Source: Coprococcus comes ATCC 27758 (GTDB lineage Bacteria > Bacillota > Clostridia > Lachnospirales > Lachnospiraceae). From it: DNA of 64,000 bases. Shown here piece after piece: positions 17,158 through 25,391 of this stretch. The stretch lies in contig NZ_CP102277.1 in assembly GCF_025149785.1 (NCBI RefSeq), forward strand, positions 3,309,067-3,373,066. The letters run 5' to 3'. Each line of letters opens with the position of its first letter. Position 1 is the stretch's first letter. Below the pieces are notes generated by a model, which was not told the origin of the DNA, searched no databases, and was given only the letters and a program-made list of their open reading frames with translations. The translations under genes were made by a program, and so were the position numbers.

Positions 17158-19401
17158 ATGAGACAGATTATTTTTCACGAGGAAACAAAAACTTTCCATT
17201 TATACAATGAAAAAATCAGTTATATCTTATGTGTATTAGAAAATGGACATCTGGGACAATTATATTTTGGAAAACGACTTCATGATAAAGCAGATTTTTC
17301 TTATCTGGTTGAGAAATGTGAACGCCCAATGACATCGTATATATATGAGTGGGATCGTACTTTTTCATTGGAACATATCCGACAGGAATATCCGGTTTAC
17401 GGTACGACAGATTACAGACATCCGGCAATTGAATTGTTGCAGGAAAATGGCAGCAGAATCAGTGAGTTCCAATATGAAAGCTATGAGATCATTGACGGAA
17501 AACCGAAACTCTCCGGATTGCCGGCAACATATACGGAGTCCGAAGGGGAAGCACAGACATTGCGCATCTTTCTGAAAGATGCTCTGACTGGTGCAAAACT
17601 GGCACTTTTATATACGATTTTTGATGAATATAGTGCAATTGCAAGAAGTGCTTATATTGAAAATGCTGGTGAGAAAAATCTGCATGTATTAAATATGATG
17701 AGCTTAAGCCTGGATCTTCCGGATAAGGATTATGAATGGATGCAGTTGTCCGGTGCGTGGTCCAGAGAGCGCTATATTAAGAATCGAACATTGGAGCAAG
17801 GCATAACAGCTATCGACAGCATGCGCGGAAATTCTTCTCACGAACATAATCCGTTCCTTGCTTTAAAACGTCACAACACAGATGAGAATGCAGGAGAAGC
17901 AATTGGAATAAGCCTTGTATATAGTGGAAATTTCCGTATGCAGGCAGAGGTAGATACACATAATGTGACACGAATTACAGCCGGGATCAATCCAGAAGGA
18001 TTCGATTGGAAATTAGAACCGGGAGAAAGCTTTCAGACACCGGAAGCAGTTCTGGTTTACAGTGAAAATGGATTAAATGGCATGAGTCAGACATTCCAGA
18101 AGCTGTATGCAAAGAGACTCGCAAGAGGGTATTGGCGCGATAAGGCAAGACCGATTTTAAATAACAACTGGGAAGCAACTTATTTTGACTTTACAGAAGA
18201 TCGCCTTGTAGAGATTGCCGGGAAAGCAAAAGAATGTGGAGTAGAACTGTTTGTCTTAGATGACGGATGGTTTGGTGCGAGAAGAAATGACAGAGCCGGT
18301 CTTGGCGACTGGGTGGCAAATGAAGAACTTCTGCCAAATGGCATCAAAGGTCTGTCAGAAAGAATTGAAGCACTTGGATTAAAATTCGGCCTTTGGTTTG
18401 AGCCGGAGATGGTAAATAAAGACTCTGATCTTTATCGAGCACATCCAGACTGGATTTTACAGACACCTGGAAGAAATACATCACACGGCAGATATCAGTA
18501 TGTACTCGATTTCGCAAGAAAAGAAGTAGTAGATTATATTTATGGTATGATGACAAAGTTATTATCGGAATCGAAAATCTCATATATTAAATGGGATATG
18601 AACCGAAGCATTACGGAATGCTATAGTAGCAAACTTCCTTCAGACAGACAGGGAGAAGTGTTCCATCGTTATATTTTGGGTGTATATGATCTGTACGAGC
18701 GGTTGACAAATGAGTTTCCAGAAGTATTATTTGAATCCTGCGCCAGCGGTGGCGGAAGATTTGATCCGGGAATGCTGTATTATGCACCGCAGGGATGGAC
18801 AAGCGATGATTCGGATGCAATTGAGCGTCTGAAGATTCAGTACGGAACTTCTATGTGTTATCCGCTCAGCAGTATGGGAAGCCATGTGTCTGTTGTCCCG
18901 AATCACCAGGTATTTCGCAATACTCCATTACATACAAGAGCGAATGTAGCATACTTTGGAACTTTTGGATATGAACTGGATCTCAACAAATTGACAGAAG
19001 AAGAGATCAAAGAAGTAAAAGAACAAATCGCATTTATGAAAGAATACCGAGAAGTGTTGCAGTTTGGAATATTTTATCGTCTGAAAAGTCCATTTGAAGG
19101 AAATGAGACGGTATGGATGGTGACAAATGAAGACCGCACGCTTGCAATCGTAGGCTACTATCGTGTTTTAAATGGAGTGAATCAGCCGTATAGCCGTGTC
19201 AGATTACAGGGATTGAACCCGGATATGGTTTATGAAAATGTATGGAATCATACAGAAAATTACGGAGATGAATTGATGAATTATGGATTGATCACATCTG
19301 ATGTGACAGCTGGTGAAGTGCCAGGAAATGTGACTCATTGTACCGATTTTGAATCTAGAATATATATGCTGAAAGGCAAAAAAGTTCAGGAGGGAAGATA
19401 G
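17158..19401 (+). CDS. Alpha-galactosidase, GH36
   Basis: 747 residues, the usual length for bacterial GH36. An N-terminal beta-sandwich (about 1-330) is followed by the (beta/alpha)8 catalytic domain (about 335-650) and a C-terminal beta domain. Motifs: VLDDGWFG and GLWFEPEMV in the barrel, the nucleophile Asp in YIKWDMNR, and the acid/base Asp in the WTSDDSDA segment after CASGGGRFDPGM. It hydrolyses terminal alpha-1,6-galactose from melibiose, raffinose and stachyose. There is no signal peptide, so it is cytosolic, consistent with the adjacent symporter. Gene symbol (aga/rafA/melA type) is not assigned because naming varies. Confidence 0.95.
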   Translation: MRQIIFHEETKTFHLYNEKISYILCVLENGHLGQLYFGKRLHDKADFSYLVEKCERPMTSYIYEWDRTFSLEHIRQEYPVYGTTDYRHPAIELLQENGSRISEFQYESYEIIDGKPKLSGLPATYTESEGEAQTLRIFLKDALTGAKLALLYTIFDEYSAIARSAYIENAGEKNLHVLNMMSLSLDLPDKDYEWMQLSGAWSRERYIKNRTLEQGITAIDSMRGNSSHEHNPFLALKRHNTDENAGEAIGISLVYSGNFRMQAEVDTHNVTRITAGINPEGFDWKLEPGESFQTPEAVLVYSENGLNGMSQTFQKLYAKRLARGYWRDKARPILNNNWEATYFDFTEDRLVEIAGKAKECGVELFVLDDGWFGARRNDRAGLGDWVANEELLPNGIKGLSERIEALGLKFGLWFEPEMVNKDSDLYRAHPDWILQTPGRNTSHGRYQYVLDFARKEVVDYIYGMMTKLLSESKISYIKWDMNRSITECYSSKLPSDRQGEVFHRYILGVYDLYERLTNEFPEVLFESCASGGGRFDPGMLYYAPQGWTSDDSDAIERLKIQYGTSMCYPLSSMGSHVSVVPNHQVFRNTPLHTRANVAYFGTFGYELDLNKLTEEEIKEVKEQIAFMKEYREVLQFGIFYRLKSPFEGNETVWMVTNEDRTLAIVGYYRVLNGVNQPYSRVRLQGLNPDMVYENVWNHTENYGDELMNYGLITSDVTAGEVPGNVTHCTDFESRIYMLKGKKVQEGR

Positions 19402-19404
19402 AGC

Positions 19405-20034
19405 ATGACGAAGACAAAAAGAACTGGCGGAATGGTACTGGGAATATTGTTTATTGGATTATGTGTATCTTTCTTACGACTTTCACAATTTGGCGTGGAT
19501 CCATTCAGTGCAATGAATCTTGGAATCAGCGGATTTATCGGATGGAGTTTTGGAACGTGGCAGCTGCTTGTCAATGCAATCATTCTTGTAGTTGTATTCT
19601 TTCAGGCAAGATCCTGCATTGGTGCGGGAACCATTATCAATATGGTATTTGTCGGATATATTGCAGATTTTATCTGTTATGTAGCAAATGATGTAGTGCA
19701 GATTCAGATGAATCTGCCACTGCGTATCCTTGCACTGCTGCTTGCTCAGCTGATGGCATCCATGGGAGTGGCATTATATATGGTCGCAGATATGGGAATC
19801 GCCCCATATGACAGTGTCGCTATTATAATCGAGAAACTTACACATCAGAAAATTCCATTCCATAAAGCAAGGATCCTTTCGGATGTTGTTGTCGTGATTA
19901 TCGGAATCATATTTGCCACTGCATCTGGGGCGGGAATCTGGTCGGTAGTAGGGATTGGTACAATTATAAATGCCTGCTTCAACGGTCCATTAATTCAATT
20001 TTTTAAAACAAAACTGGAGAGATTTTACTTGTAA
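19405..20034 (+). CDS. YczE/YyaS/YitT-family membrane protein
   Basis: 209 residues with about five membrane helices. The pattern LRLSQFGVDPFSAMNLGIS, ADMGIAPYDSVAIIIEK and GIGTIINACFNGPLIQFF is that of the YczE family (DUF6198-like), whose molecular role is not established. It begins 3 bp after the alpha-galactosidase stop and is followed by the operon terminator, so it belongs to the alpha-galactoside transcript. A transport or membrane-homeostasis role tied to sugar use is only inference. Confidence 0.8.
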   Translation: MTKTKRTGGMVLGILFIGLCVSFLRLSQFGVDPFSAMNLGISGFIGWSFGTWQLLVNAIILVVVFFQARSCIGAGTIINMVFVGYIADFICYVANDVVQIQMNLPLRILALLLAQLMASMGVALYMVADMGIAPYDSVAIIIEKLTHQKIPFHKARILSDVVVVIIGIIFATASGAGIWSVVGIGTIINACFNGPLIQFFKTKLERFYL

Positions 20035-20057
20035 AATCTACGGATTACAATTCTTAC

Positions 20058-20095
20058 AAGGCTCATATCCAGAACGGATACGGGCCTTTCTTTTT
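20058..20095 (+). terminator. Terminator of the alpha-galactoside operon
   Basis: Stem AAGGCTCATATCC / GGATACGGGCCTT with loop AGAAC, then TCTTTTTC. It ends the GPH-GH36-YczE transcript and overlaps the 3' end of the open frame on the opposite strand. Confidence 0.75.
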
Positions 20096-20599
20096 CACCA
20101 GTAGCTTCATCCAAACCTTCACATTGAATAATGAACCCTTCTCAAACGAAAATTCCAAGCGCTCGAACATTTCGTTAAATTTCTCCGACAATTCGTATAA
20201 TTCATCTTTTGCTTTTGGCAGAGACAATCGTTTGAAAAGATCTTTTCCATTGCTGATGTTTTCAACTTCATCGCAGATAAGATCCACCTGTCTCAATGCC
20301 CGCTTGATCATAAAATATCCGATGACCCCGATCAGAATAATGAGTAATGGGAATACAATCAACAGCATTTTCTCGGATGTCTGCATGAAAAGTTCTATAG
20401 AATGTACAGAGGTAATTCCTCGTACCCATATTTCGTCATCATCACCGTAAGTGTAAACGCTGTCATATATCATCCATTTTCGATTTGATCCGGTTATCAT
20501 TCGCGGTGTATTCGACGTGAGGATAGTTTCTTCTGGAAATTGGGTTGGAATCGTTCCATAAATTAAGTATCCGTTTTTGTCATAAATGCTATCATTCAT
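20063..20599 (-). pseudogene. Truncated sensor histidine kinase (sensor-TM-HAMP remnant)
   Basis: 178 codons encode the middle of a sensor kinase: an extracytoplasmic stretch (YDKNGYLIYGTIP...), one membrane helix (about 78-97; LLIVFPLLIILIGVIGYF) and a HAMP/dimerisation linker (KDELYELSEKFNEMFERLE). In intact kinases this linker leads into the phospho-His box; here it breaks off after EFSFEKG and runs through the neighbouring operon terminator. The N-terminal membrane helix is also missing, with an in-frame stop just before the ATG. Both ends are lost, so it is most likely gene debris. A short expressed sensor stub cannot be excluded. Confidence 0.7.
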
Positions 20600-20696
20600 T
20601 TAGCATCGCATCCTGACGAATTACAGGCCGTAAAAGAAGAATATGCTTCTTATCGAAATTAAAAGCAAAACAAGTAATTTATTTGAAAATAATTTT

Positions 20697-21743
20697 TCAA
20701 ATACGGACATAACCGGTGGATGGACCTGCACCGACCTTTGCGATATACCCACTTTTAACTAAATCCGTCAGTGTTCTTTCAACGGTAACCTTACTTATGT
20801 CAGGGCATAGTTCCATAATTTCCTTCTTCGTTATCTTACCGACCTTATTATCAATCACCGCCTTAATTCTATCCGGCTTGGAAAGATTATGATACTTCAA
20901 ATGTTCTACACGGTTTTCAAATTCATTGTATGCTTTCAGCATAATACCTAAATAATACTTAACAAAAGGCTCATAACTGTTTTCATCCTCATGCCAACCG
21001 ACAGAACTTGCTTGAAGAGCTTCATAATATGTTTCTTTCGTTTTTTCAATCAGCATTTCCATGCTGACATACTTTCCAACGATATATCCAGCCTTATAGA
21101 ACAACAATAAAGTCAACAGACGGCTCATTCTACCATTTCCATCATTGAAAGGATGAATACACAGAAAATCCAGAATGAACATGGGGATTAAAATCAGTTT
21201 ATCAATGAGATTTGCTTCCCATGCTTCAAGAAAATGAGCGCAAAGTTCGTCTATTGCTTCTGCAGTCTGAAAAGCTGGAACTGGAATAAAACGAGCTTTC
21301 TGGTGTCCCTCGGCATCGGTTTCTGCAATTACATTGTCTGAATTCTTATAGGTACCACCGATGTTTCCTTGGGAATAAGAATATAAATCACGATGTAACT
21401 GTAAAATAATGTTTGGTCTTGGAGTGATATATTCATAACTTTCGTGAATCGTAGCAAGCACTTCACGGTAGCCGGCAATTTCCTGTTCAGACCGATTACG
21501 TGGCTCTGCTTTCTGACTTACCAGTTCTTCCAAACGTTTATCACTTGTAAATATACCTTCAATTCGGTTAGATGCTCCCGTACTTTGAATTAAAGCAACT
21601 TCCAGAAGTGTTTTCAGTTCATCTATGTTTGCTTCCAGAAATAATTCCTGTTTACCTTTATGCTCATGAATACTGCCAACCATCTGAACAATTTCAGGTG
21701 TCAGCAACTTCGCAGGATTTGTAATATAATCAAAATTTTTCAT
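20697..21743 (-). CDS. Fic-domain protein with N-terminal inhibitory motif and C-terminal winged helix
   Basis: 348 residues. The Fic core HPFNDGNGRMSRLL (catalytic His, HPFxDGNGRxxR) lies near residue 200. The N-terminal segment STGASNRIEGI matches the [S/T]xxxE[G/N] inhibitory helix of self-inhibited (class II) Fic proteins. A C-terminal winged helix (about 285-345) follows. Fic enzymes usually transfer AMP to proteins. Translation most likely starts at 21743: AAGGAG lies 6 nt upstream, whereas the earlier in-frame ATG at 21758 overlaps that ribosome site. Four copies of a TGAWATCTCCWTCA-type box cover the start and upstream region, which suggests self-repression. Confidence 0.9.
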   Translation of the reverse strand: MKNFDYITNPAKLLTPEIVQMVGSIHEHKGKQELFLEANIDELKTLLEVALIQSTGASNRIEGIFTSDKRLEELVSQKAEPRNRSEQEIAGYREVLATIHESYEYITPRPNIILQLHRDLYSYSQGNIGGTYKNSDNVIAETDAEGHQKARFIPVPAFQTAEAIDELCAHFLEAWEANLIDKLILIPMFILDFLCIHPFNDGNGRMSRLLTLLLFYKAGYIVGKYVSMEMLIEKTKETYYEALQASSVGWHEDENSYEPFVKYYLGIMLKAYNEFENRVEHLKYHNLSKPDRIKAVIDNKVGKITKKEIMELCPDISKVTVERTLTDLVKSGYIAKVGAGPSTGYVRI

Positions 21744-21827
21744 TGAAATCTCCTTCATTTTGAATTTATCTCCATCATTTTAATGCTAAATGATGGAGAT
21801 TTCAATAGATTTGATGGAGATAAATTC
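21744..21827. promoter_or_regulatory. Operator array of the Fic gene
   Basis: Boxes: TGAAATCTCCTTCA (21744-21757, on the ribosome site and next to the start codon), TCTCCATCA (21769-21777), TGATGGAGA (21791-21799) and TGATGGAGA (21812-21820). The outer pair forms a perfect 16-bp inverted repeat (21762-21777 with 21812-21827). The spacing and symmetry fit binding by the gene's own C-terminal winged helix. Confidence 0.7.
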
Positions 21828-21869
21828 TCCATATGCACAATAAATATACTCATTTGGATATAGAATTTA

Positions 21870-22097
21870 TTACTTCATCGTTTTTGCCAGCGAATTGAGC
21901 AACGCCCGTATCTCTGGATTTGCCAATACTTTTGCCAGAAGTTCCGGATCGACTTCATCAGCAACAGTACCTTCATTATTGCAAAAATTTACTACCAACT
22001 TAACAAATTCCGATTGAACAAAATCGCTGCGCGATGGCCTGCCAAGGCTGTGGCGCAGTTTTATTTTTATTAAAAAAGCAGTGGAATTACTTTCCAT
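21870..22097 (-). CDS. Hypothetical 75-residue ORF in debris zone
   Basis: The frame encodes a basic N-terminal half and an acidic helical tail (DPELLAKVLANPEIRALLNSLAK). No family recognised. No ribosome site is visible before the ATG, and it sits between the Fic gene and an IS256-family remnant, so it may be a remnant of a larger gene or not expressed. An inverted repeat GCAGTGGA / TCCACTGC (near 22078 and 22147) flanks the space between this frame and the transposase fragment. Confidence 0.3.
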   Translation of the reverse strand: MESNSTAFLIKIKLRHSLGRPSRSDFVQSEFVKLVVNFCNNEGTVADEVDPELLAKVLANPEIRALLNSLAKTMK

Positions 22098-22155
22098 AAT
22101 CCGTTATTGTTAAGTTACCACACGAAACAACTGAACTAAGAAAGCTCCACTGCCT

Positions 22156-22407
22156 ATGATAAGAATAACATTTTCCAGTCTCTTCCGCAATCGGAATTAT
22201 GACGCTACAAATGCTATTGAATCCCTGAATTCTACCTACCGGAAACTGAATCGCCAGAGAAGCGTATTTCCAAGCGATACAGCTCTATTAAAGGCACTGT
22301 ATCTTGCCACATTTGAAGCTACGAAGAAATGGACCAGTACGATCCGCAACTGGGCACAGGTGTATGGTGAACTGAGTATTATGTACGAAGGACGCCTCCC
22401 AGAGTAA
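22156..22407 (+). pseudogene. IS256-family transposase, C-terminal fragment
   Basis: About 72 codons match the end of IS256/Mutator-family transposases: TNAIESLNSTYRKLNRQRSVFP, ALYLATFEATKKWT and NWAQVYGELSIMYEGRLPE. The N-terminal and catalytic DDE parts are absent; the first dozen codons are unrelated junction sequence. A CTGATTTTCAG hairpin and short AT-rich tail follow (22490-22540) with no second end of an IS visible. It is a dead remnant and marks past rearrangement beside the truncated kinase. Confidence 0.85.
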
Positions 22408-22581
22408 CGAATAAACAGGCGGATAAGACGGGCGGAAAACCGCCTGCTCTTGACATGCCATTCAACAACTGTTATATATAAAACAAGGGTGAGAAGCCTG
22501 ATTTTCAGGCTTGCCACCCTTACATATCATAGAAGAAGCGTATTTACAGACTTTTTCTCATAGTCTCTCTTAATTCTATAA

Positions 22582-24645
22582 CTAATTCCCTACAATACTC
22601 TGTTTTAATATAGTGAACATCTTTTCCGCATCTAATGGTTTTGCAATGAATCCATTCATTCCAACCTTTTGTGCCATCGCAATATCTTCTTCAAAGGCAT
22701 TTGCGGTCATGGCAACGATCGGTGTGGATGCTTTTTTCGGGCTTTCCATCTGCCTTATCTTTGCGGTTGTATCATAGCCATTCAAGATTGGCATCTGAAT
22801 GTCCATAAGAATCAGATCATAGTATCCTTCATCCGCTTCTTCCAGTTTATCAAAACATTCCTGACCGTCTTTGACCCAGTCGATCAGAAAGCCCTTTTCT
22901 TTTAATAGCTCCATCGCAATTTCAGCATTTAATTCATTATCTTCTGCAAGAAGAATACGCTTTCCAATATTCTTATCGGTCATAAATGTTTGCTCTGGCA
23001 GTTCTTTTTTGCATATATCTCCTTCAGAAGCAAGTTCCAGCGGGATTTCTACTGTAAATTTTGTTCCTTTTCCCGGCTTACTTTCCACATGAATCCTACC
23101 ATTCATCAGTTCGACAAAGGATTTCACGATAGAAAGACCAAGACCTGTACCGCTGACTTTATTCTCCGTAGCTGTATGTTCTCTGGAAAATTCATCGAAG
23201 ATATGTGGAAGGTATTCCGAGGCCATTCCAATTCCAGTATCTTCGCAGACAAATACATACCGTGCTTTTTTATCATCGAAATTCGTCTCATTAATAGTCA
23301 CATGAATCGCATGACCGTCAGGAGTATACTTGATGGCATTGCTCATGATATTTAAATATATTTCCTGGAGCTTTGTCTTATCACAAAATGCATATTTATG
23401 TTGAACATTTGTATCGATAGAACAGTGGATACCTTTCATTTGGATATCAGATTCTAATACTGTATTTACCGAATAAAATAATTCGCTCAAATTTGCTGCT
23501 TCTGTTTTTAATATAGAAGTTCCACTTTCAATACGCGCCACTTCCAGAACCTGATCGATGATTGTCATCAGAATGTTGCCGGAAGACTTAATTTTTCCCA
23601 AATATTCTCGTACCTTTTCTTCGTTGTCAAGATTCTTTCCGAGAAGATCTGAAAACCCAATGATCGCATTCATCGGGGTTCGGATGTCATGGCTCATATT
23701 AAACAGAAATCGAGTTTTTGCCTCACTTGCTTCTCTTGCTTGTTCAGCGGACTTTTTCAGTTCCACTGCATACTGGTTTTCACGATATTTTTTACTGTGC
23801 ACCTGATTAAAAATAGTGGCGCTCATTAAGGACGTTATACAGGAAATGGCAATAACAGCAATCCATTGATAAATGGAAATCCAGCCTTCGTCTGGTACAA
23901 TATCTACATACCATGTATCATTAGGAATCTCGCATTCTACTGTAAGATTGTTCTTAGGTATGTGTTCCTGACTTTGAGTCAGAACAACCCGGCTGCCTGT
24001 AGTATCATCGGTTGTCCATATCTCATAGCAATAGGAAGCTTCATTTAATCGCTCCAAACCTATTTCATCTATAAATTTATCCCAGTCAATGACCATGATT
24101 ACAAATCCCCAAAAAGAGTCATTGTCAATAGAATCACTTTTATAAACCGGATGGAACAGTAAAGCGCCGGTTCCTCCTTGTTTTAATCTATATGGACCGC
24201 CAAGGATATAGTTTCCGGTTTCTTTCGCACGGTTTGCATCTTCCTTACGGTTATGATCTGTCAGCATATTTATTCCAAATGCGTTCTCATTTCCCTGCTG
24301 TGGAAAAATATCAGTAACAACTCCATTCGGTGCAAGTTCAAAAGCTTTCACAATACCATTCTCATTTGGAAGCATTTCCGCCAATTCTGAAAATGAAGTC
24401 TGATCCAGATTATATCCTGCGAGAACTACATTTCCAAGAAACTCTGAAAGTTCAACATACTGATTCAATTGTGCATTGATTCGTCTTACTGTACTTTGGG
24501 CAGTATAAGTGGCAGCTGTCTTTTTCCCTTTTTCCAGGTTCTTTAAACTAATATATCCAAAAAGAAAGGATGCAATAAAAACAAGTAATCCAACAATCAA
24601 ACTGTATTTTTTTATTTGTTTAGAAGCGCTACTTCTTTTTTCCAT
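22582..24645 (-). CDS. CHASE-domain hybrid histidine kinase/response regulator
   Basis: 687 residues. Membrane helix 1 (about 13-33), CHASE-like extracellular sensor (about 45-270; FELAPNGVVTDIFP, YRLKQGGTGALLFHPVY), membrane helix 2 (about 278-298), HisKA (FLFNMSHDIRTPMNAIIGFS, phospho-His), HATPase (NAIKYT, EDTGIGM, GTGLGLSIV) and a C-terminal receiver (ILLAEDNELN, Asp in LILMDIQMP). GAGGT precedes the ATG. No HPt or DNA-binding output is encoded nearby. The sensor resembles that of the diguanylate cyclase at 12654-14414, so the two may sense the same kind of ligand through different outputs. Confidence 0.92.
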   Translation of the reverse strand: MEKRSSASKQIKKYSLIVGLLVFIASFLFGYISLKNLEKGKKTAATYTAQSTVRRINAQLNQYVELSEFLGNVVLAGYNLDQTSFSELAEMLPNENGIVKAFELAPNGVVTDIFPQQGNENAFGINMLTDHNRKEDANRAKETGNYILGGPYRLKQGGTGALLFHPVYKSDSIDNDSFWGFVIMVIDWDKFIDEIGLERLNEASYCYEIWTTDDTTGSRVVLTQSQEHIPKNNLTVECEIPNDTWYVDIVPDEGWISIYQWIAVIAISCITSLMSATIFNQVHSKKYRENQYAVELKKSAEQAREASEAKTRFLFNMSHDIRTPMNAIIGFSDLLGKNLDNEEKVREYLGKIKSSGNILMTIIDQVLEVARIESGTSILKTEAANLSELFYSVNTVLESDIQMKGIHCSIDTNVQHKYAFCDKTKLQEIYLNIMSNAIKYTPDGHAIHVTINETNFDDKKARYVFVCEDTGIGMASEYLPHIFDEFSREHTATENKVSGTGLGLSIVKSFVELMNGRIHVESKPGKGTKFTVEIPLELASEGDICKKELPEQTFMTDKNIGKRILLAEDNELNAEIAMELLKEKGFLIDWVKDGQECFDKLEEADEGYYDLILMDIQMPILNGYDTTAKIRQMESPKKASTPIVAMTANAFEEDIAMAQKVGMNGFIAKPLDAEKMFTILKQSIVGN

Positions 24646-24713
24646 TCGCGGTTACCTCGTCATCTTCAATAATTTAAAATTACGTTAAGAACTAATTGCA
24701 TTTTACACCAATA

Positions 24714-24755
24714 TTTCCATTGTACGCAAGGAAAACGTTATCAGTACAATGGAAA
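24714..24755. promoter_or_regulatory. 12-bp inverted repeat upstream of the hybrid kinase
   Basis: TTTCCATTGTAC (24714-24725) and GTACAATGGAAA (24744-24755), perfect, 18 bp apart. It lies about 70 bp before the kinase start and could be an operator or leader hairpin. The remainder of 24760-24980 holds several TTAGCTG/CAGCTAA motifs but no gene. Confidence 0.45.
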
Positions 24756-24982
24756 AACGTCCTATAACTTTTTGGGCAAAATCTATTCAAATTTTTTACT
24801 TACATCCCCGAATAAGGGGTGACAACAGAGCGGAACCCAAATGTTAGCTGGACTTCCTAAAACCCATGTTTGCAAACCGGTAATTTTGATTAGCTGTCAG
24901 CTAACAAAAATCGGATTGCGTTAGCTGGAAATTGATCATTTTGAATGGAATTTTGTGTCACGAACGTGATTAGAAAATAACA

Positions 24983-25028
24983 AAAGCGTTCGTTGTCAGC
25001 TAATCAAGCTAACATTTTCGAACGCTTT
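24983..25028 (-). terminator. Terminator of the host tRNA-Arg gene
   Basis: Minus-strand hairpin AAAGCGTTCG / CGAACGCTTT, followed by TTGTTATTTTC, starting 7 bp beyond the tRNA 3' end. It is now separated from its tRNA promoter by the ICE. Confidence 0.75.
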
Positions 25029-25034
25029 GAAGCC

Positions 25035-25076
25035 CGTCGCCAAGAGGATTTGAACCTCCGACCCCTCGCTTAGGAG
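25035..25076 (-). pseudogene. 3' half of the disrupted host tRNA-Arg(CCU) gene (attL side)
   Basis: On the minus strand the sequence runs CTCCTAAGCGAG (anticodon loop and 3' anticodon stem), a variable loop, T arm GGAGG-TTCAAAT-CCTCT and acceptor strand TGGCGAC. It pairs exactly with the 5' half found across the ICE at 48773-48812 (GTCGTCA acceptor, CTCGC anticodon stem). The core CTTAGGAG occupies 25069-25076. No CCA is encoded. Confidence 0.85.
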
Positions 25077-25205
25077 TTCCCTGTGGCGGTTAGTATGCAG
25101 TAGTTCGATTATCCTGCAAGGGACGTTTAACGCCCCAAAAAGCGGAAAAGGGGCTTGCACAACGACTCTGTTAATAAACTCTAATATTCAATTATATCCT
25201 TTAGA

Positions 25206-25228
25206 GTGTTAGCAGGCTGTTAGCAAAC
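25206..25228 (+). other. Integrase arm-type repeats, left end
   Basis: GTGTTAGCAG (25206-25215) and CTGTTAGCAAA (25218-25228) match the repeats GTGTTAGCAA found next to xis (46579, 46591) and after int (48400, 48450). Such short direct repeats near both ends of a tyrosine-recombinase element are expected arm sites. Confidence 0.6.
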
Positions 25229-25331
25229 CAACCACTTTTTCGGGAATTACTGATAATTTGTTACAATCGTATTTAAAATCATTTATCACATGGAAACAAG
25301 ATACCCGTTAGGTTGAATTTAATTAAGTTAA

Positions 25332-25359
25332 AGGACGTTCAGAAATGAGCGTCTTTTTT
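25332..25359 (+). terminator. Terminator just before the adhesin gene
   Basis: GACGTTC-agaaat-GAGCGTC followed by six T, ending 33 bp before the adhesin start. It stands between incoming transcription and the first ICE gene, so read-through would be needed for expression from further left or from the circular form. Confidence 0.7.
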
Positions 25360-25391
25360 CATACCCAAAATCGAAAGGAGAAAGAGAAAAT

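Noticed and set aside
20600..20661. Open plus-strand tail ending in SYRN
   Set aside because: Only about 30 codons and no start; looks like a gene end but cannot be assigned. Mentioned in the debris finding only.
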